Shown here: positions 14,415 through 24,359 of the stretch, piece after piece | How the letters are laid out: each line of letters begins with the position of its first letter | Numbering within the stretch: position 1 is the first letter of the stretch | NCBI RefSeq assembly: GCF_029892105.1 | Contig: NZ_JARZAJ010000008.1 | Location: 1 to 64,000 of the forward strand | Direction: 5' to 3' | Origin: Kitasatospora sp. GP82 | Lineage (GTDB): Bacteria > Actinomycetota > Actinomycetes > Streptomycetales > Streptomycetaceae | Length of the DNA stretch: 64,000 bases | Notes under the pieces: generated by a model | Told to the model about the DNA's origin: nothing | The model's database searches: none | Seen by the model: the letters and a program-made list of their open reading frames with translations, nothing else | Program-made: the position numbers and the translations under genes

Positions 14415-15815
14415 GTGACCAGCGATGCCGTCAAGTCCGCCGTCCAGCCGGTCGGAAAAGCCGTTCAGGGGGTCGGAATCCCGGCAGGGAAGCCCTCGGC
14501 CCGCCCCGCCGTCGAGGAGCTCCGGCTCACCTCCTTCAAGTCGTACCGCCGGACGACGCTCGCGCTCTCCCCGTTCACCGTTCTGTACGGGCCATCGGGG
14601 GTCGGCAAGTCGAATGCGCTGGACGCGCTGGCCGTGCTCTCCCGGCTGGCGCTGGGGGAGCCGGTCGGACCGTCGCTGGACGGTCTCGGCGGCACTGCGG
14701 GACCGCTGGCCCTGCCCGTGAGGGGCGGGCTGCTCGGCTGTGTGCCGCACGGCCGCAACGCGATCATCCTCGGCTGCACGGTCCGCTCCTGCGCTGGGCC
14801 GATCAGGCTGGAGCTGGTGGTGCGCACCGACGGCCGGGTCAGGGTCGCCCGGGAGTGGCTCACCTGCGCCGGGCAGACGCTGGTCGAGACCGGCGAGCAG
14901 GACGTGGCCCACGGAAAGGTCAACGTCACGTGGCACAACGACACTCGGCAGGGCGACATCCGGGCGCCGTTCCCCAGCGACAGTCTGATCGTCACCCAGA
15001 TTCCGCTCCGGGTGGCCGGTTCCTCCGCGGGGGAGTGCAAGGTGCTCGCGGCCGCCGAGCAACTTCTCACCGCCCTGCGCGAGGTCTTCCCGCTGCACCC
15101 CGTACCGGCCCTGATGCGCGACTGGGCCCAGCCGGATCCGGACGCCAGACTGCTCGGTTCGGCCGCCAACATCTCCCCCGTCCTGGCCAGGGTCAAGAGC
15201 GACTGCACCCGCCGCTACGGAAGGCTGCTCAAGGCCGTCCAGGCGGCGGCTCCACACCCGCTGCTCGGCCTCGACGTGGCCCGTCGCGGTCCCGAGGCGC
15301 AGGAGCGGCTGCTCGCCGTCTTCGACGAGGGCGTGCTCGGGCGGACGGGCGCGGACCAGGCCTCGGACGGCATGCTGCGGCTGCTCGCTTTCGCCGCCGT
15401 GCTGCTCACCGGGGCGGGGGTGCTGGATGTGGAACCGGCCGCCGAGGTTCCACTGGCACACCGCCAACTCACCGTACTGGCAGAGGACCTGGGTGCCGGG
15501 CTGGCGAACGATCAGATCGCCGCCCTGCTGCGGGTGGCGCGCGAGGTGTGCGAGAAGGGGGATGTCCGACTGCTCGCCGCCCTGCATGATCCCGCGGCCG
15601 CGCGGGAGGTCGGCGGTGCTGAGCTGGTCGAGTGCCGCCGGGATCCGGCCACCGGGCACAGCGTGCTGCGGCCCGAACCGTCCAGGGTGCCGGTGCAGTC
15701 GGCGCGTGGGGACGGGGCCGACGGGTGTGCTGCGTCGGGTGCGTCGGGTGCTGCGAAGGCGGTGGCCGACGGGACCGCAGCGGACGGTGCCGCCGAGGCT
15801 TCGGCGATGGGGTAG
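14415..15815 (+). CDS. AAA/SMC-like ATPase (AAA_21 type)
   Basis: About 466 residues. A disordered N-terminal ~32 residues precedes VEELRLTSFKSYRRTTLALS and the Walker A loop GPSGVGKS (59-66), a layout typical of RecF/OLD-like ATPases that wire a DNA-binding head. A signature-like ASDGMLRLLAFAAVLL precedes a degenerate Walker B region (GAGVLDVEPAAEV). The C-terminal 50 residues are Ala/Gly-rich low complexity. GTG 14415 is preferred to the upstream ATG 14358, because homologue-like sequence begins there. It is followed after 10 bases by a MazG gene. No nuclease domain is seen. The role is unknown; DNA repair or phage defence are possibilities only. Confidence 0.75.
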   Translation: MTSDAVKSAVQPVGKAVQGVGIPAGKPSARPAVEELRLTSFKSYRRTTLALSPFTVLYGPSGVGKSNALDALAVLSRLALGEPVGPSLDGLGGTAGPLALPVRGGLLGCVPHGRNAIILGCTVRSCAGPIRLELVVRTDGRVRVAREWLTCAGQTLVETGEQDVAHGKVNVTWHNDTRQGDIRAPFPSDSLIVTQIPLRVAGSSAGECKVLAAAEQLLTALREVFPLHPVPALMRDWAQPDPDARLLGSAANISPVLARVKSDCTRRYGRLLKAVQAAAPHPLLGLDVARRGPEAQERLLAVFDEGVLGRTGADQASDGMLRLLAFAAVLLTGAGVLDVEPAAEVPLAHRQLTVLAEDLGAGLANDQIAALLRVAREVCEKGDVRLLAALHDPAAAREVGGAELVECRRDPATGHSVLRPEPSRVPVQSARGDGADGCAASGASGAAKAVADGTAADGAAEASAMG

Positions 15816-15825
15816 ACCTGAGTGC

Positions 15826-16206
15826 GTGAGTGATCAGACGACGGGCCCGGCGGGCCCGACCTTGGGAGAGCTGCAGCAGCGGCTCACGGATTTCGCGGCT
15901 GCCCGTGGCTGGCAGCCGTTCCACACACCGAAGAACCTCGCGGCCGCGCTGAGCGTGGAGGCGGGCGAACTGCTGGAGATCTTCCAGTGGTTGACGACCG
16001 AGGAGGCGTCGACGGTCATGGCCGAGCCCGATCGTGCGCACCGGGTCAGGGACGAGGTCGCCGATGTGATGGCGTACCTGTTGCAGTTCTGCACGGCGGT
16101 GGGAGTGGATCCGCTGGATGCGCTGGCGGCGAAGATCGAGCGGAACGAAGTGCGTTTTCCGGTGGCGGAACGGGGTCCGCGGGCGGGCGACGATCGGGTC
16201 GGATAG
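15826..16206 (+). CDS. MazG-like nucleotide pyrophosphohydrolase
   Basis: 126 residues from GTG 15826. The single MazG domain has the Mg-binding pattern ExxE (Glu45, Glu48 in VEAGELLEIFQW) and a second pair in VRDEVADVMAYLLQF. Such all-alpha enzymes cleave NTPs to NMP and pyrophosphate for house-cleaning or starvation control. It lies 10 bases after the AAA ATPase gene and is probably co-transcribed. I see no C-terminal second MazG copy. Confidence 0.88.
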   Translation: MSDQTTGPAGPTLGELQQRLTDFAAARGWQPFHTPKNLAAALSVEAGELLEIFQWLTTEEASTVMAEPDRAHRVRDEVADVMAYLLQFCTAVGVDPLDALAAKIERNEVRFPVAERGPRAGDDRVG

Positions 16207-16398
16207 TTGTCGGATCATCGGAATGACCTGCTGGAGCGCAGTGATTTTCACTCCCGTGGGTGACATGAGTTTTCCACAGGGCCGAGTTGTCCACAGGTTC
16301 TGAGGGAGTGCTGCGCGGAGCCGATGCCCGCAGCACGCTTGCGCCGTGACCCACCGTCGGAATGGCGGTTCGACGCAAGCGAGGGGAGCGGCCGGGTT

Positions 16399-17517
16399 AT
16401 GGACGCGCTGCGATTGATCAAGACGGCTCGACATGCGCTGGCGGAGGCCAGAAGTGTGCCGGACGCACTCGCCGAAGCCTGGCAGGCGGGGCTGCTCACC
16501 GAGGCCGTCGGGGCGCGGATCGCCGAACGCGAGTCCGGGGAGACCGGCGCGCTGGGCCAGCTGCTCTGCGATGCCGGGGCCCATACGGTCGGCTGCCTGG
16601 AGCAGCCGACCACGGAGGCAGCTGCCGACGACGGTGCCGACCAGGAGTGGAGCCGGGGCGAGTGGGGCGGCACCGGGCGGGCGGCCCGGCTGGATGAGCT
16701 GGGCGAGTTGGAACCGGTGCTCGACGAGCTCGGCCGGCTCCTGCACGAGGTCGCCGAGACGCTGGTGGTGCTGGCCTGCGGCGCGGACGCCGAAAGCCTC
16801 TACTGGCGGTGCATCGACGGGGTGGACGCCGGGGCCGAGTGCAAGGACTTGGTGGCCGAGCTGCTCAGGACGGTGCGCAAGCAGTCGGAGGACGGCGGAG
16901 CGGAGTCCCCGGACGAAGGGCAGGACTGGTACGAGGACGACGACGGCGAGGACTGGGACCACCGCCGACAGCGGCAGGACCACGAGCGCCGTGACAGGCA
17001 CCGGCACGGTGCCGCAGCGGGCGGGGGACTGGGCCTGGTTGCGGAGCCGGGTGCTGCGGGGACCGGGCCGGTCATCGACCGGTACTCGGAAGGGAGCCTG
17101 CCGACCCTGGTCATCCCGCTGGCCCCGCCGGGAGCGGCGTGCGGCTACCGGCCCGGGCCGGACGAATCGGTGGAGCTGTCGGCCGAGGCCGGTTCCTCGG
17201 CGGCCCCGACGCTGTCCACGGCCCGGCCGCCGGAGAACTGGGCATCGACGGGCTGGGCACCGATCGGCTGGGAGCCGGAGGGCCGGTCACCGGCCGACTG
17301 CGTCCCGGAGGAACGCAGATCGGCGCCGAGCCCGGCCAGGGAGTCGTTGACGGAGGCCAGCAGCTCCTGCATCTGCTCCAGCAGGCTCTTGGGCGTGGGG
17401 GCGGAAGCGGCGGTGGCGGCGGGCACGCCTGTGTCGGCTGCTGTCTGCGGTGCGACGGGCGCCTCGGACCAGATCTCGGACATGAGGGGACCCCTCCAGC
17501 TCGGTAGTGCGGTGTGA
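16399..17517 (+). CDS. DUF6099 family protein with long C-terminal extension
   Basis: 372 residues if the frame is used to its stop. Residues 1-~165 (MDALRLIKTARHALAEAR...LVVLACGADAESLYWRCID...LVAELLRTVRKQ) match DUF6099, a small Streptomyces family of ~150 residues with unknown function. After an acidic stretch (EDDDGEDWDHRRQRQDHERR) the frame stays open for another ~190 low-complexity residues. The last ~125 codons overlap, antisense, the convincing minus-strand gene at 17145-17483. The extension may therefore be a real overlap, or a frameshift may hide an earlier stop. The ATG has a GGGAG-type site upstream. Confidence 0.6.
   Translation: MDALRLIKTARHALAEARSVPDALAEAWQAGLLTEAVGARIAERESGETGALGQLLCDAGAHTVGCLEQPTTEAAADDGADQEWSRGEWGGTGRAARLDELGELEPVLDELGRLLHEVAETLVVLACGADAESLYWRCIDGVDAGAECKDLVAELLRTVRKQSEDGGAESPDEGQDWYEDDDGEDWDHRRQRQDHERRDRHRHGAAAGGGLGLVAEPGAAGTGPVIDRYSEGSLPTLVIPLAPPGAACGYRPGPDESVELSAEAGSSAAPTLSTARPPENWASTGWAPIGWEPEGRSPADCVPEERRSAPSPARESLTEASSSCICSSRLLGVGAEAAVAAGTPVSAAVCGATGASDQISDMRGPLQLGSAV
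17145..17483 (-). CDS. small hypothetical protein, Ser/Gln/Pro-rich tail
   Basis: 112 residues. A strong ribosome site (GGAGGGG) lies ~8 bases before the ATG at 17483, and third codon positions are almost all G/C. An amphipathic segment (PKSLLEQMQELLASVNDSLAGLGADL, residues ~30-55) precedes a repeat-like region where SGSQPIGAQPVDAQFSGG recurs with small changes. No family recognised. It overlaps the 3' part of the DUF6099 frame on the other strand completely. Confidence 0.6.
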   Translation of the reverse strand: MSEIWSEAPVAPQTAADTGVPAATAASAPTPKSLLEQMQELLASVNDSLAGLGADLRSSGTQSAGDRPSGSQPIGAQPVDAQFSGGRAVDSVGAAEEPASADSSTDSSGPGR

Positions 17518-17760
17518 GGCGGCGGATGTCGACGCCGTCGGTTGAACGAGCGGCTGTGGTGCACGGTCACCCCCGACCACTCGATGAGGTCCAACCCCCG
17601 CCTCCCGTAAGCCGCAGGGGTGAGAGCGGTTTGCGGCACGGCGGCGGGCTCGGCTAGGGCATGCGCGTGGCGTGGCCGCCGGGAGCACGGGTGTGCACAG
17701 GGGCTGGGGCTGGGCCTGCGGTTGTGGCTGCGGTGAGAGCCCCGTCCAGGAAATGACACC
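17484..17760. other. intergenic region between dapD and small minus-strand gene
   Basis: Nearly 280 bases without a supported gene. It holds the ribosome site of the 17145-17483 gene. No clear promoter hexamers or repeats seen. Confidence 0.4.
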
Positions 17761-17799
17761 GGGCCCCCGGTGCCGTCGCGGAGACGGCGCCGAGGGCCC
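17761..17799 (-). terminator. dapD terminator
   Basis: Seventeen-base arms with two mismatches (GGGCCCCCGGTGCCGTC and its partner) enclose a 5-base loop, 16 bases beyond the dapD stop in the direction of transcription. Confidence 0.65.
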
Positions 17800-17814
17800 G
17801 GCAGGAGGAGGAGA

Positions 17815-18804
17815 TCAGTTGTGCGCGTGCAGTTCCGCGTTGAGACCGCCCCACGAGCCGGACCGGGCGATCACCTCGACCGCGCCGCTCTGCGAGTTGC
17901 GGCGGAACAGCAGGTTGTCCTGGCCGGAGAGCTCGACCGCCTTGGCAATCTTGCCGTCGGGGGTGGTGACCCGGGTGCCGGCGGTCACGTACAGACCGGC
18001 CTCGACCACGCAGTCGCTGCCCAGCGAGATGCCGATGCCGGCGTTGGCACCGAGCAGGCAACGCTCGCCGACCGCGACGACCTGCTTGCCGCCGCCGGAG
18101 AGGGTGCCCATGATCGAGGCGCCGCCGCCGATGTCGCTGTGGTCGCCGACCACGACGCCCGCGCTGATCCGGCCCTCGACCATGGAGGTGCCCAGGGTGC
18201 CGGCGTTGAAGTTGACGAAGCCCTCGTGCATCACGGTGGTGCCGACGGCCAGGTGCGCGCCGAGGCGGACTCGGTCCGCGTGCGCGATCCGGACACCCGA
18301 CGGGGCGACGTAGTCGGTCATCCGCGGGAACTTGTCGATCCCGTACACGGCCAGCTGGCCGCCTTGGACGCGGACGGCGAGCCGGGCCTGCTCGACGTTC
18401 TCGACCGGCACCGGGCCGATGCTGGTCCAGGCGACGTTGGCGAGCAGGCCGAAGATCCCGTCCAGGTTCTGGCCGTGCGGCTTGACCAGGCGGTGGCTCA
18501 GCAGGTGCAGGCGCAGGTACGCGTCGTGGGCGTCCAGCGGCTTTTCGTCGAGCGAGGAGATGGTGGTGCGCACCGCGACCACCTCGACACCCCGGCGGGC
18601 GTCACTGCGCAGCGCGTCCGAGGCGCCTGCGCCGAGAGCCGCCTCGGCCTCCTCGGCGGACAGCCGGACGGTGCCGGCCGGGCCGGCCTCGGCGACGAGT
18701 TCGGGAGCGGGGTACCAGGTGTCGAGGACGGTCCCGTCGGTGGCGATGGTGGCCAGACCGACGGCGACGGCACCGCTTGCGAGGGTGGAGGTTTCAGCAG
18801 TCAC
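17815..18804 (-). CDS. dapD: 2,3,4,5-tetrahydropyridine-2,6-dicarboxylate N-succinyltransferase
   Basis: 329 residues from GTG 18804. DapD transfers succinyl from succinyl-CoA in the lysine/meso-diaminopimelate pathway, feeding peptidoglycan. The long actinobacterial form is recognised by an N-terminal domain ([20 protein letters not shown]) and a left-handed beta-helix with hexapeptide-like turns ([45 protein letters not shown]). An in-frame GTG nine bases upstream is possible. It is monocistronic, with its own terminator, and divergent from hen1. Confidence 0.93.
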   Translation of the reverse strand: MTAETSTLASGAVAVGLATIATDGTVLDTWYPAPELVAEAGPAGTVRLSAEEAEAALGAGASDALRSDARRGVEVVAVRTTISSLDEKPLDAHDAYLRLHLLSHRLVKPHGQNLDGIFGLLANVAWTSIGPVPVENVEQARLAVRVQGGQLAVYGIDKFPRMTDYVAPSGVRIAHADRVRLGAHLAVGTTVMHEGFVNFNAGTLGTSMVEGRISAGVVVGDHSDIGGGASIMGTLSGGGKQVVAVGERCLLGANAGIGISLGSDCVVEAGLYVTAGTRVTTPDGKIAKAVELSGQDNLLFRRNSQSGAVEVIARSGSWGGLNAELHAHN

Positions 18805-19028
18805 ATCGTGCACGTTAACGAATCCCGGCCCCGGCTGCCGAATGCGCTCACCGAGCGGACAGCGCTGGGCCGGACGGAATCGGGGAGACCGTCCGGGAGA
18901 TCGCCGAGCAAGGGAGGAAGTGAAGGAGGAGCAGAAAGTGGCGCGGCAGCGGCTGGGACGGGACTTGCAAGGAAGACACGGGTAAAACCGCGTGCTGAGG
19001 CGGCCGGAGGTCGGCGATACTCGCACGG

Positions 19029-20663
19029 GTGTTCATCTCGATCTCCACCACAGGAACGGCCGAGCGCCCCGCCAGTGACCTGGGATTTCTGCTGCACAAA
19101 CACCCCGACAAGGTGCAGCGGTTCTCGACCTCCCACGGTGAGGCCCACGTCTTCTACCCCGAGGCGACCGAGGAAGCCTGCACGGCGGTGCTGCTCCTGG
19201 ACGTCGACCCGATCGCGCTGGTGCGCAAGGGCCGCGGCAAGGGGCGCGGCGGCTCGCCGACGGCAGCCTCGGGTGCGGGCGCGCTCGCCCAGTACGTCAA
19301 CGACCGCCCCTATGCTGCCTCCTCGCTGCTCGCGGTGGCCCTGCGGACGGTATTCCGTACGGCGATGAAGGGCGTCTGCGAGACCAGGCCGGGGCTGGCC
19401 GATCAACCGTTGCCGCTGCGCATCTCGCTGCCGGCCGTGCCGGCCGTGCCGGCGAGCGGCGCACGAGGCGCGGCGGGTGCGGCGGGTGCGGGCGAGACGG
19501 GCGGTGCGGCGCTGGTCGGTCGGCTCTTCGAGCCGCTCGGCTGGCAGGTCGAGGCCGAGGCGATCCCCTTGGACGAGACCTTCCCGGAGTGGGGCGAGTC
19601 CCGCTACGTCAGGGTCGAGTTGACCGCCACCGTGCGGCTGGCCGACGCGCTTCAGCAGCTCTATGTGCTGCTGCCGGTGCTGGACGGCTCGAAGCACTAC
19701 TGGGTCGCGCCGGACGAGGTCGACAAGCTGCTCGATGCCGGGGAGGGCTGGCTCGCCGAGCACCCGGAGCTCAACCTGATCATCCGTCGCTACCTGGCAC
19801 GCCGCTGGTCGCTGGCCCGGACGGCGCTGGAACGACTGGAACTCGCCCGGCTCGCCGAGGCCGACGACCGTGAGGCCGAGGAACTCGACAACGCGGTGGA
19901 GGACAGCACCGAGGAGGGCGCGGAGACCGAGGAGGGAGCGGAGAGCGGGAAGAGGCCGATCAGCGAGGGGGCAGCGGACGAGGAGGGCGAGAAGCACGTC
20001 CCGCTCGCGGTCCGGCGCAGGGCGGCGATCCTGGCCGCCCTGGGCGAGACAGGTGCAGCCCGAGTGCTCGATCTCGGCTGCGGACAGGGCGAGTTGGTGG
20101 GCGAGTTGCTCAAGGACACCCGGGTGACCGAGGTGCTCGGCGTGGACGTGTCCTCGCGGGCGCTCTCGGCGGCGGCCCGCAAACTGCGGATCGAGCGCAT
20201 GCCGGAGCGTCAGTCGTCCCGCGTCAGGCTGGTCCAGGGGGCGCTCACCTATACCGATGCGCGCCTCAAGGGGTACGACGCGGCGGTGCTCTCCGAGGTC
20301 GTCGAGCACCTCGATCTGCCCAGACTGCCCGCTCTGGAGTACGCGGTGTTCGGTGCGGCCCGCCCCGGTGCGGTCGTGGTGACCACGCCCAACGCCGAGT
20401 ACAACGTCCGCTGGGAGACCCTCCCGGCCGGACACGTCCGGCACGCGGACCACCGCTTCGAGTGGGACAGGGCTCAGTTCCTGGCCTGGGTGGAGCGGGT
20501 GGCGCGTACGTACGGCTACAGCGTCACCGTCCGTCCCGTCGGCCCGTACGACGAGGAGGTCGGTGCGCCGACCCAGCTCGCCCTCTTCCGGCTCGGAGTC
20601 TCCGAGAGCCGGTCCTTGGAAACCGAGCGCGTGGCCACCACCGAAGGGAGCGTGACCCGATGA
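19029..20663 (+). CDS. hen1: bacterial Hen1 3'-terminal RNA ribose 2'-O-methyltransferase
   Basis: 544 residues from GTG 19029. Hen1 methylates the 2'-OH at the cut end of a damaged RNA before Pnkp seals it, so the repaired tRNA cannot be cleaved again by the same ribotoxin. An N-terminal domain (FISISTTG...[17 protein letters not shown]), which in studied Hen1 proteins supports the ligase, is joined by an acidic linker (~280-320) to the methyltransferase ([16 protein letters not shown]). Mn-binding residues are Glu423, Glu426, His427 (EVVEH) and His475 (HRFEWDR). The stop overlaps the pnkp start (ATGA). The linker is longer and more acidic than I expect for the family. Confidence 0.93.
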   Translation: MFISISTTGTAERPASDLGFLLHKHPDKVQRFSTSHGEAHVFYPEATEEACTAVLLLDVDPIALVRKGRGKGRGGSPTAASGAGALAQYVNDRPYAASSLLAVALRTVFRTAMKGVCETRPGLADQPLPLRISLPAVPAVPASGARGAAGAAGAGETGGAALVGRLFEPLGWQVEAEAIPLDETFPEWGESRYVRVELTATVRLADALQQLYVLLPVLDGSKHYWVAPDEVDKLLDAGEGWLAEHPELNLIIRRYLARRWSLARTALERLELARLAEADDREAEELDNAVEDSTEEGAETEEGAESGKRPISEGAADEEGEKHVPLAVRRRAAILAALGETGAARVLDLGCGQGELVGELLKDTRVTEVLGVDVSSRALSAAARKLRIERMPERQSSRVRLVQGALTYTDARLKGYDAAVLSEVVEHLDLPRLPALEYAVFGAARPGAVVVTTPNAEYNVRWETLPAGHVRHADHRFEWDRAQFLAWVERVARTYGYSVTVRPVGPYDEEVGAPTQLALFRLGVSESRSLETERVATTEGSVTR

Positions 20664-23263
20664 CCGCCACGACCGCGGCACCCGCCACGACCGGGGCCCA
20701 CAGCCGCCGCCTGCCCGTCACCGATGTCTCGATGGTCGTGCTGGTCGGCACCACCGGTTCGGGCAAGTCCAGTTTCGCCCGTAAGCACTTCCGGCCGACC
20801 CAGGTGGTGTCCTCCGACTTCTGCCGCGGTCTGGTCGCCGATGACGAGAACGACCAGTCGGCCTCCGGCGACGCCTTCGACGTGCTGAACTACATCCTCG
20901 GCAAGCGGCTGGCCGCCGGACGGCTGACCGTGGTGGACGCCACCAACGTCCAGCCGGGGTCCCGCCGTCGGCTGGTCCAGATCGCCAGGGAGCACGATGT
21001 GCTCCCGATCGCGATCGTCCTCGACGTCCCGCCGGGCGTCTGCGCCGAGCGCAACAGCAGCCGCCCGGACCGCCGGTTGCCCGCGCATGTGATCACCCGC
21101 CAGCAGCGTGAACTGCGCCGCTCGCTCAAGGGATTGGAGCGAGAGGGCTTCCGCAAGGTCCACATCCTGCGTGGTGAGGCCGAGGTGGACGCCGCCGAGA
21201 TCGTCATCGAGAAGCGCTACAACGATCTGCGCCACCTCACCGGTCCGTTCGACATCATCGGAGACATCCACGGCTGCCGGTCCGAGCTGGAGACGCTGCT
21301 CGTGCGCCTCGGCTACACCCTCGACCGGGACGAGCAGGGGCGCTCGGTCGATGCCGTGCACCCCGAAGGACGGACGGCGGTCTTCGTCGGCGACCTGGTG
21401 GACCGCGGCCCGGACACCCCGGGTGTGCTGCGTCTGGTGATGGGCATGGTCGCCGCCGGTCACGCCATCTGCGTGCCGGGCAACCACGAGAACAAGCTGG
21501 GCCGCTGGATGGACGGCCGCAAGGTCACCGTCTCGCACGGCCTCCAGGAGTCGCTGGACCAGTTGGCGGGGGAGAGCGAGGAGTTCCGCACCCGGGTGCG
21601 CGCCTTCATGCGCGGCCTGGTCAGCCACTACCTGCTGGACGGCGGCAACCTGGTGGTATGCCACGCCGGGCTCCCGGAGAAGTACCACGGCCGCAACTCC
21701 GGCCGGGTGCGCTCGCACGCCCTCTACGGCGACACCACCGGTGAGACCGACGAGTACGGTCTGCCGGTCCGCTATCCGTGGGCCGAGGAGTACCGGGGGC
21801 GGGCCCTGGTGGTCTACGGACACACCCCGGTCCCGTCGGCGGGCTTCCTCAACAACACCATCTGCCTGGACACCGGCTGCGTCTTCGGCGGCAGTCTCAC
21901 CGCGCTGCGCTACCCGGAGCGCGAGCTGGTCGGCGTGCCGGCCGAGCAGCAGTGGTACGCCCCCGTCCGCCCGATGCACAGCGATGCCCCCGGCGCGCGG
22001 GAGGGCCGCCCGCTGGACCTGGCCGACGTGGCCGGGCGCCGGGCGGTGGAGACGGCCCACCACGGGCGGGTCGCCGTACGGGAGGAGAACGCCGCGGCGG
22101 CACTGGAGGTGATGAGCCGCTTCGCGCTCGACCCCAGGCTGCTCGCCTATCTGCCGCCGACCATGGCGCCCAGCTCCACCTCACGCCGCGAGGGCTACCT
22201 GGAGCACCCGGAGGAGGCGTTCTTCGCCTACCGCCACGACGGGGTGCAGCAGGTGATCTGCGAGGAGAAGCACATGGGCTCCCGCGCGGTCGTCCTGGTC
22301 GCCAGGGACGGTGCCGCGCTGGAGAAGCGGTTCGGTGTCGAGGGGCCCGGCGCGATCTGGACCCGGACGGGGCGGGCCTTCCTCAGCGACGAGGAGCTGA
22401 CCGGTGCGGTGCTGGACCGGGTCCGCGCCGCCGCCGAGCGGGCTGGTCTGTTCGAGGAACTGGCCAGTGACTGGCTGCTGCTGGACGCCGAGTTGATGCC
22501 ATGGTCGCTCAAGGCCGCCGAGCTGCTGCGCCGCCAGTACGCGGCCGTCGGCGCGGCGGCGGGTGCGACGCTGCCGAAGGTACTGGCCGCGCTGGAGCAG
22601 GCGTCCGGCCGTGGCCTGGAGCTCGGCGAGCTGACGGACCGGCAGCGGCAGCGGGCGGTGGACGCAGAGGCGTTCACCGCGGCGTACCGCCGCTACTGCT
22701 GGCCGACCGACGGCCTGGCGGGCATCCGGCTCGCGCCGTTCCAGGTCCTGGCCGCCGAGGGGGCGAACCTCGCCGTGCGCCCGCACGACGAGCACCTTGC
22801 CCGGATCGACCGGCTGGTCGCGGCGGACGACCCGAAGGCGCCGATCCTGCAGCGCACCGGCCGCCTGGTGGTCGACACCTCGGACGAGGCGTCGACAGCG
22901 GCCGGCATCGCCTGGTGGGAGGAACTGACCGCCGCCGGAGGTGAGGGCATGGTGGTCAAGCCGCTGGCCTCCTTGGTCCGGCGCGGAGCCGGCGAGGGCA
23001 GGCCCGGCGGGCTGGTCCAGCCGGGTGTCAAGGTCCGCGGCCGGGAGTATCTGCGGATCATCTACGGCCCGGACTACACCCAGCACCTGGATCAGCTGCG
23101 GCAGCGTTCGCTCGGCCACAAGCGTTCGCTCGCCCTGCGCGAGTACGCCCTCGGTCTGGAGGCGCTGGACCGGCTGGCGGCGGGTGAGCCGCTGTGGCGG
23201 GTGCACGAGCCGGTGTTCGCCGTCCTGGCCCTGGAGTCGGAGCCGGTGGACCCGCGTCTGTGA
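20660..23263 (+). CDS. pnkp: polynucleotide kinase-phosphatase-ligase Pnkp
   Basis: 867 residues with three catalytic modules. The 5' kinase carries the P-loop GTTGSGKS (30-37). The 2',3' phosphatase has calcineurin-like motifs DIIGDIHGC, GDLVDRGPD and GNHEN. The ligase-adenylyltransferase has the probable nucleotidyl lysine Lys537 in EEKHMGSRAV and a C-terminal motif MVVKPL. It heals and seals RNA broken by ribotoxins together with Hen1, encoded in the overlapping upstream gene. Length and order match the known bacterial Pnkp. Confidence 0.93.
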   Translation: MTATTAAPATTGAHSRRLPVTDVSMVVLVGTTGSGKSSFARKHFRPTQVVSSDFCRGLVADDENDQSASGDAFDVLNYILGKRLAAGRLTVVDATNVQPGSRRRLVQIAREHDVLPIAIVLDVPPGVCAERNSSRPDRRLPAHVITRQQRELRRSLKGLEREGFRKVHILRGEAEVDAAEIVIEKRYNDLRHLTGPFDIIGDIHGCRSELETLLVRLGYTLDRDEQGRSVDAVHPEGRTAVFVGDLVDRGPDTPGVLRLVMGMVAAGHAICVPGNHENKLGRWMDGRKVTVSHGLQESLDQLAGESEEFRTRVRAFMRGLVSHYLLDGGNLVVCHAGLPEKYHGRNSGRVRSHALYGDTTGETDEYGLPVRYPWAEEYRGRALVVYGHTPVPSAGFLNNTICLDTGCVFGGSLTALRYPERELVGVPAEQQWYAPVRPMHSDAPGAREGRPLDLADVAGRRAVETAHHGRVAVREENAAAALEVMSRFALDPRLLAYLPPTMAPSSTSRREGYLEHPEEAFFAYRHDGVQQVICEEKHMGSRAVVLVARDGAALEKRFGVEGPGAIWTRTGRAFLSDEELTGAVLDRVRAAAERAGLFEELASDWLLLDAELMPWSLKAAELLRRQYAAVGAAAGATLPKVLAALEQASGRGLELGELTDRQRQRAVDAEAFTAAYRRYCWPTDGLAGIRLAPFQVLAAEGANLAVRPHDEHLARIDRLVAADDPKAPILQRTGRLVVDTSDEASTAAGIAWWEELTAAGGEGMVVKPLASLVRRGAGEGRPGGLVQPGVKVRGREYLRIIYGPDYTQHLDQLRQRSLGHKRSLALREYALGLEALDRLAAGEPLWRVHEPVFAVLALESEPVDPRL

Positions 23264-23288
23264 CGACCCGGCCGGGCTCCTGACCTAT

Positions 23289-23308
23289 TCTGCATAGAAA
23301 TTCATAGT
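23289..23308 (+). promoter_or_regulatory. ARG-box-like operator upstream of argF
   Basis: TGCAT-agaaa-TTCAT with flanks TC and AG (23289-23307) resembles the ArgR half-site pair (TGCATNNNNNATTCA type). It lies ~50 bases before the argF start, in an unusually A/T-rich stretch that should hold the promoter. A -10-like TATACACT follows at about 23313. Confidence 0.5.
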
Positions 23309-23357
23309 GTCGTATACACTTCCCGTCTCAGTGTCCCCGTCACTTCAGGAGCCCGGC

Positions 23358-24359
23358 ATGGCCTTCAACCTCCGGAACCGGCACTTCCTCAAGGAGCTCG
23401 ACTTCTCCCCGAAGGAGTTCCACCACCTGCTCGATCTCTCCGCGCAGCTCAAGGCCGCCAAGTACGCCGGGACGGAGCAGCAGCGGCTACGCGGCAAGAA
23501 CCTGGCGCTGATCTTCGAGAAGACCTCGACCCGCACCCGCTGCGCCTTCGAGGTGGCCGCCCACGACCAGGGTGCCTGCACGACCTACCTGGACCCGGCG
23601 GGCTCGCAGATCGGCCACAAGGAGTCGGTCAGGGACACCGCCCGGGTTCTCGGCCGGATGTTCGACGGAATCGAATACCGGGGCCACGGTCAGGAGATCG
23701 TCGAGGAGCTGGCCGAGTACGCGGGCGTCCCGGTGTGGAACGGGCTCACCGACGAGTGGCACCCCACCCAGATGCTGGCCGACGTGCTGACCATCCAGGA
23801 GCACACCACCAAGCAGCTCGGGGAGGTCGCCCTGGCCTACCTCGGCGACGCACGCTCCAATATGGGCAACTCGCTGCTGGTCACCGGCGCCCTGCTGGGT
23901 ATGGACATCCGGATCGTCGCGCCCAGGCAGCTGTGGCCCGCCGAGGACGTGCAGAAGGCGGCCCGCTCGCTCGCCGAGTCCACGGGTGCCCGGATCACCC
24001 TGACCGAGGACATCGCCGCCGGGGTGGCCGGTGCCGACTTCCTCTACACCGACGTCTGGGTCTCGATGGGCGAGCCCAAGGAGGTCTGGGCCGAGCGGAT
24101 CGCGCTGCTGAAGCCGTACCAGGTGTCCATGGAGACGGTCCGGGCGACGGGCAACGCGGCCGTGAAGTTCCTGCACTGCCTCCCGGCCTTCCACGACCTC
24201 GGCACCGAGGTCGGTCGGCAGCTGCACGAGGTCACCGGCATGACCGAACTGGAGGTCACCGACGAGGTGTTCGAGTCCGAGCACTCCATCGTCTTCGACC
24301 AGGCGGAGAACCGGCTGCACACCATCAAGGCCGTCCTGGTCGCCACTCTGGGCTCCTGA
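23358..24359 (+). CDS. argF: ornithine carbamoyltransferase
   Basis: 333 residues; makes citrulline from ornithine and carbamoyl phosphate. The carbamoyl-phosphate motif STRTR lies in [16 protein letters not shown]. The pair motif HPTQ is in [12 protein letters not shown], the ornithine-side signature is HCLPAFHD, and SMGE appears in WVSMGEPKE. The ATG at 23358 is preceded by AGGA; the 51-base upstream extension is not conserved. The gene is separate from an arg cluster, and the ARG-box-like site upstream suggests ArgR control. A catabolic arginine-deiminase role (arcB) cannot be excluded, but no arcA/arcC is adjacent. Confidence 0.93.
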   Translation: MAFNLRNRHFLKELDFSPKEFHHLLDLSAQLKAAKYAGTEQQRLRGKNLALIFEKTSTRTRCAFEVAAHDQGACTTYLDPAGSQIGHKESVRDTARVLGRMFDGIEYRGHGQEIVEELAEYAGVPVWNGLTDEWHPTQMLADVLTIQEHTTKQLGEVALAYLGDARSNMGNSLLVTGALLGMDIRIVAPRQLWPAEDVQKAARSLAESTGARITLTEDIAAGVAGADFLYTDVWVSMGEPKEVWAERIALLKPYQVSMETVRATGNAAVKFLHCLPAFHDLGTEVGRQLHEVTGMTELEVTDEVFESEHSIVFDQAENRLHTIKAVLVATLGS

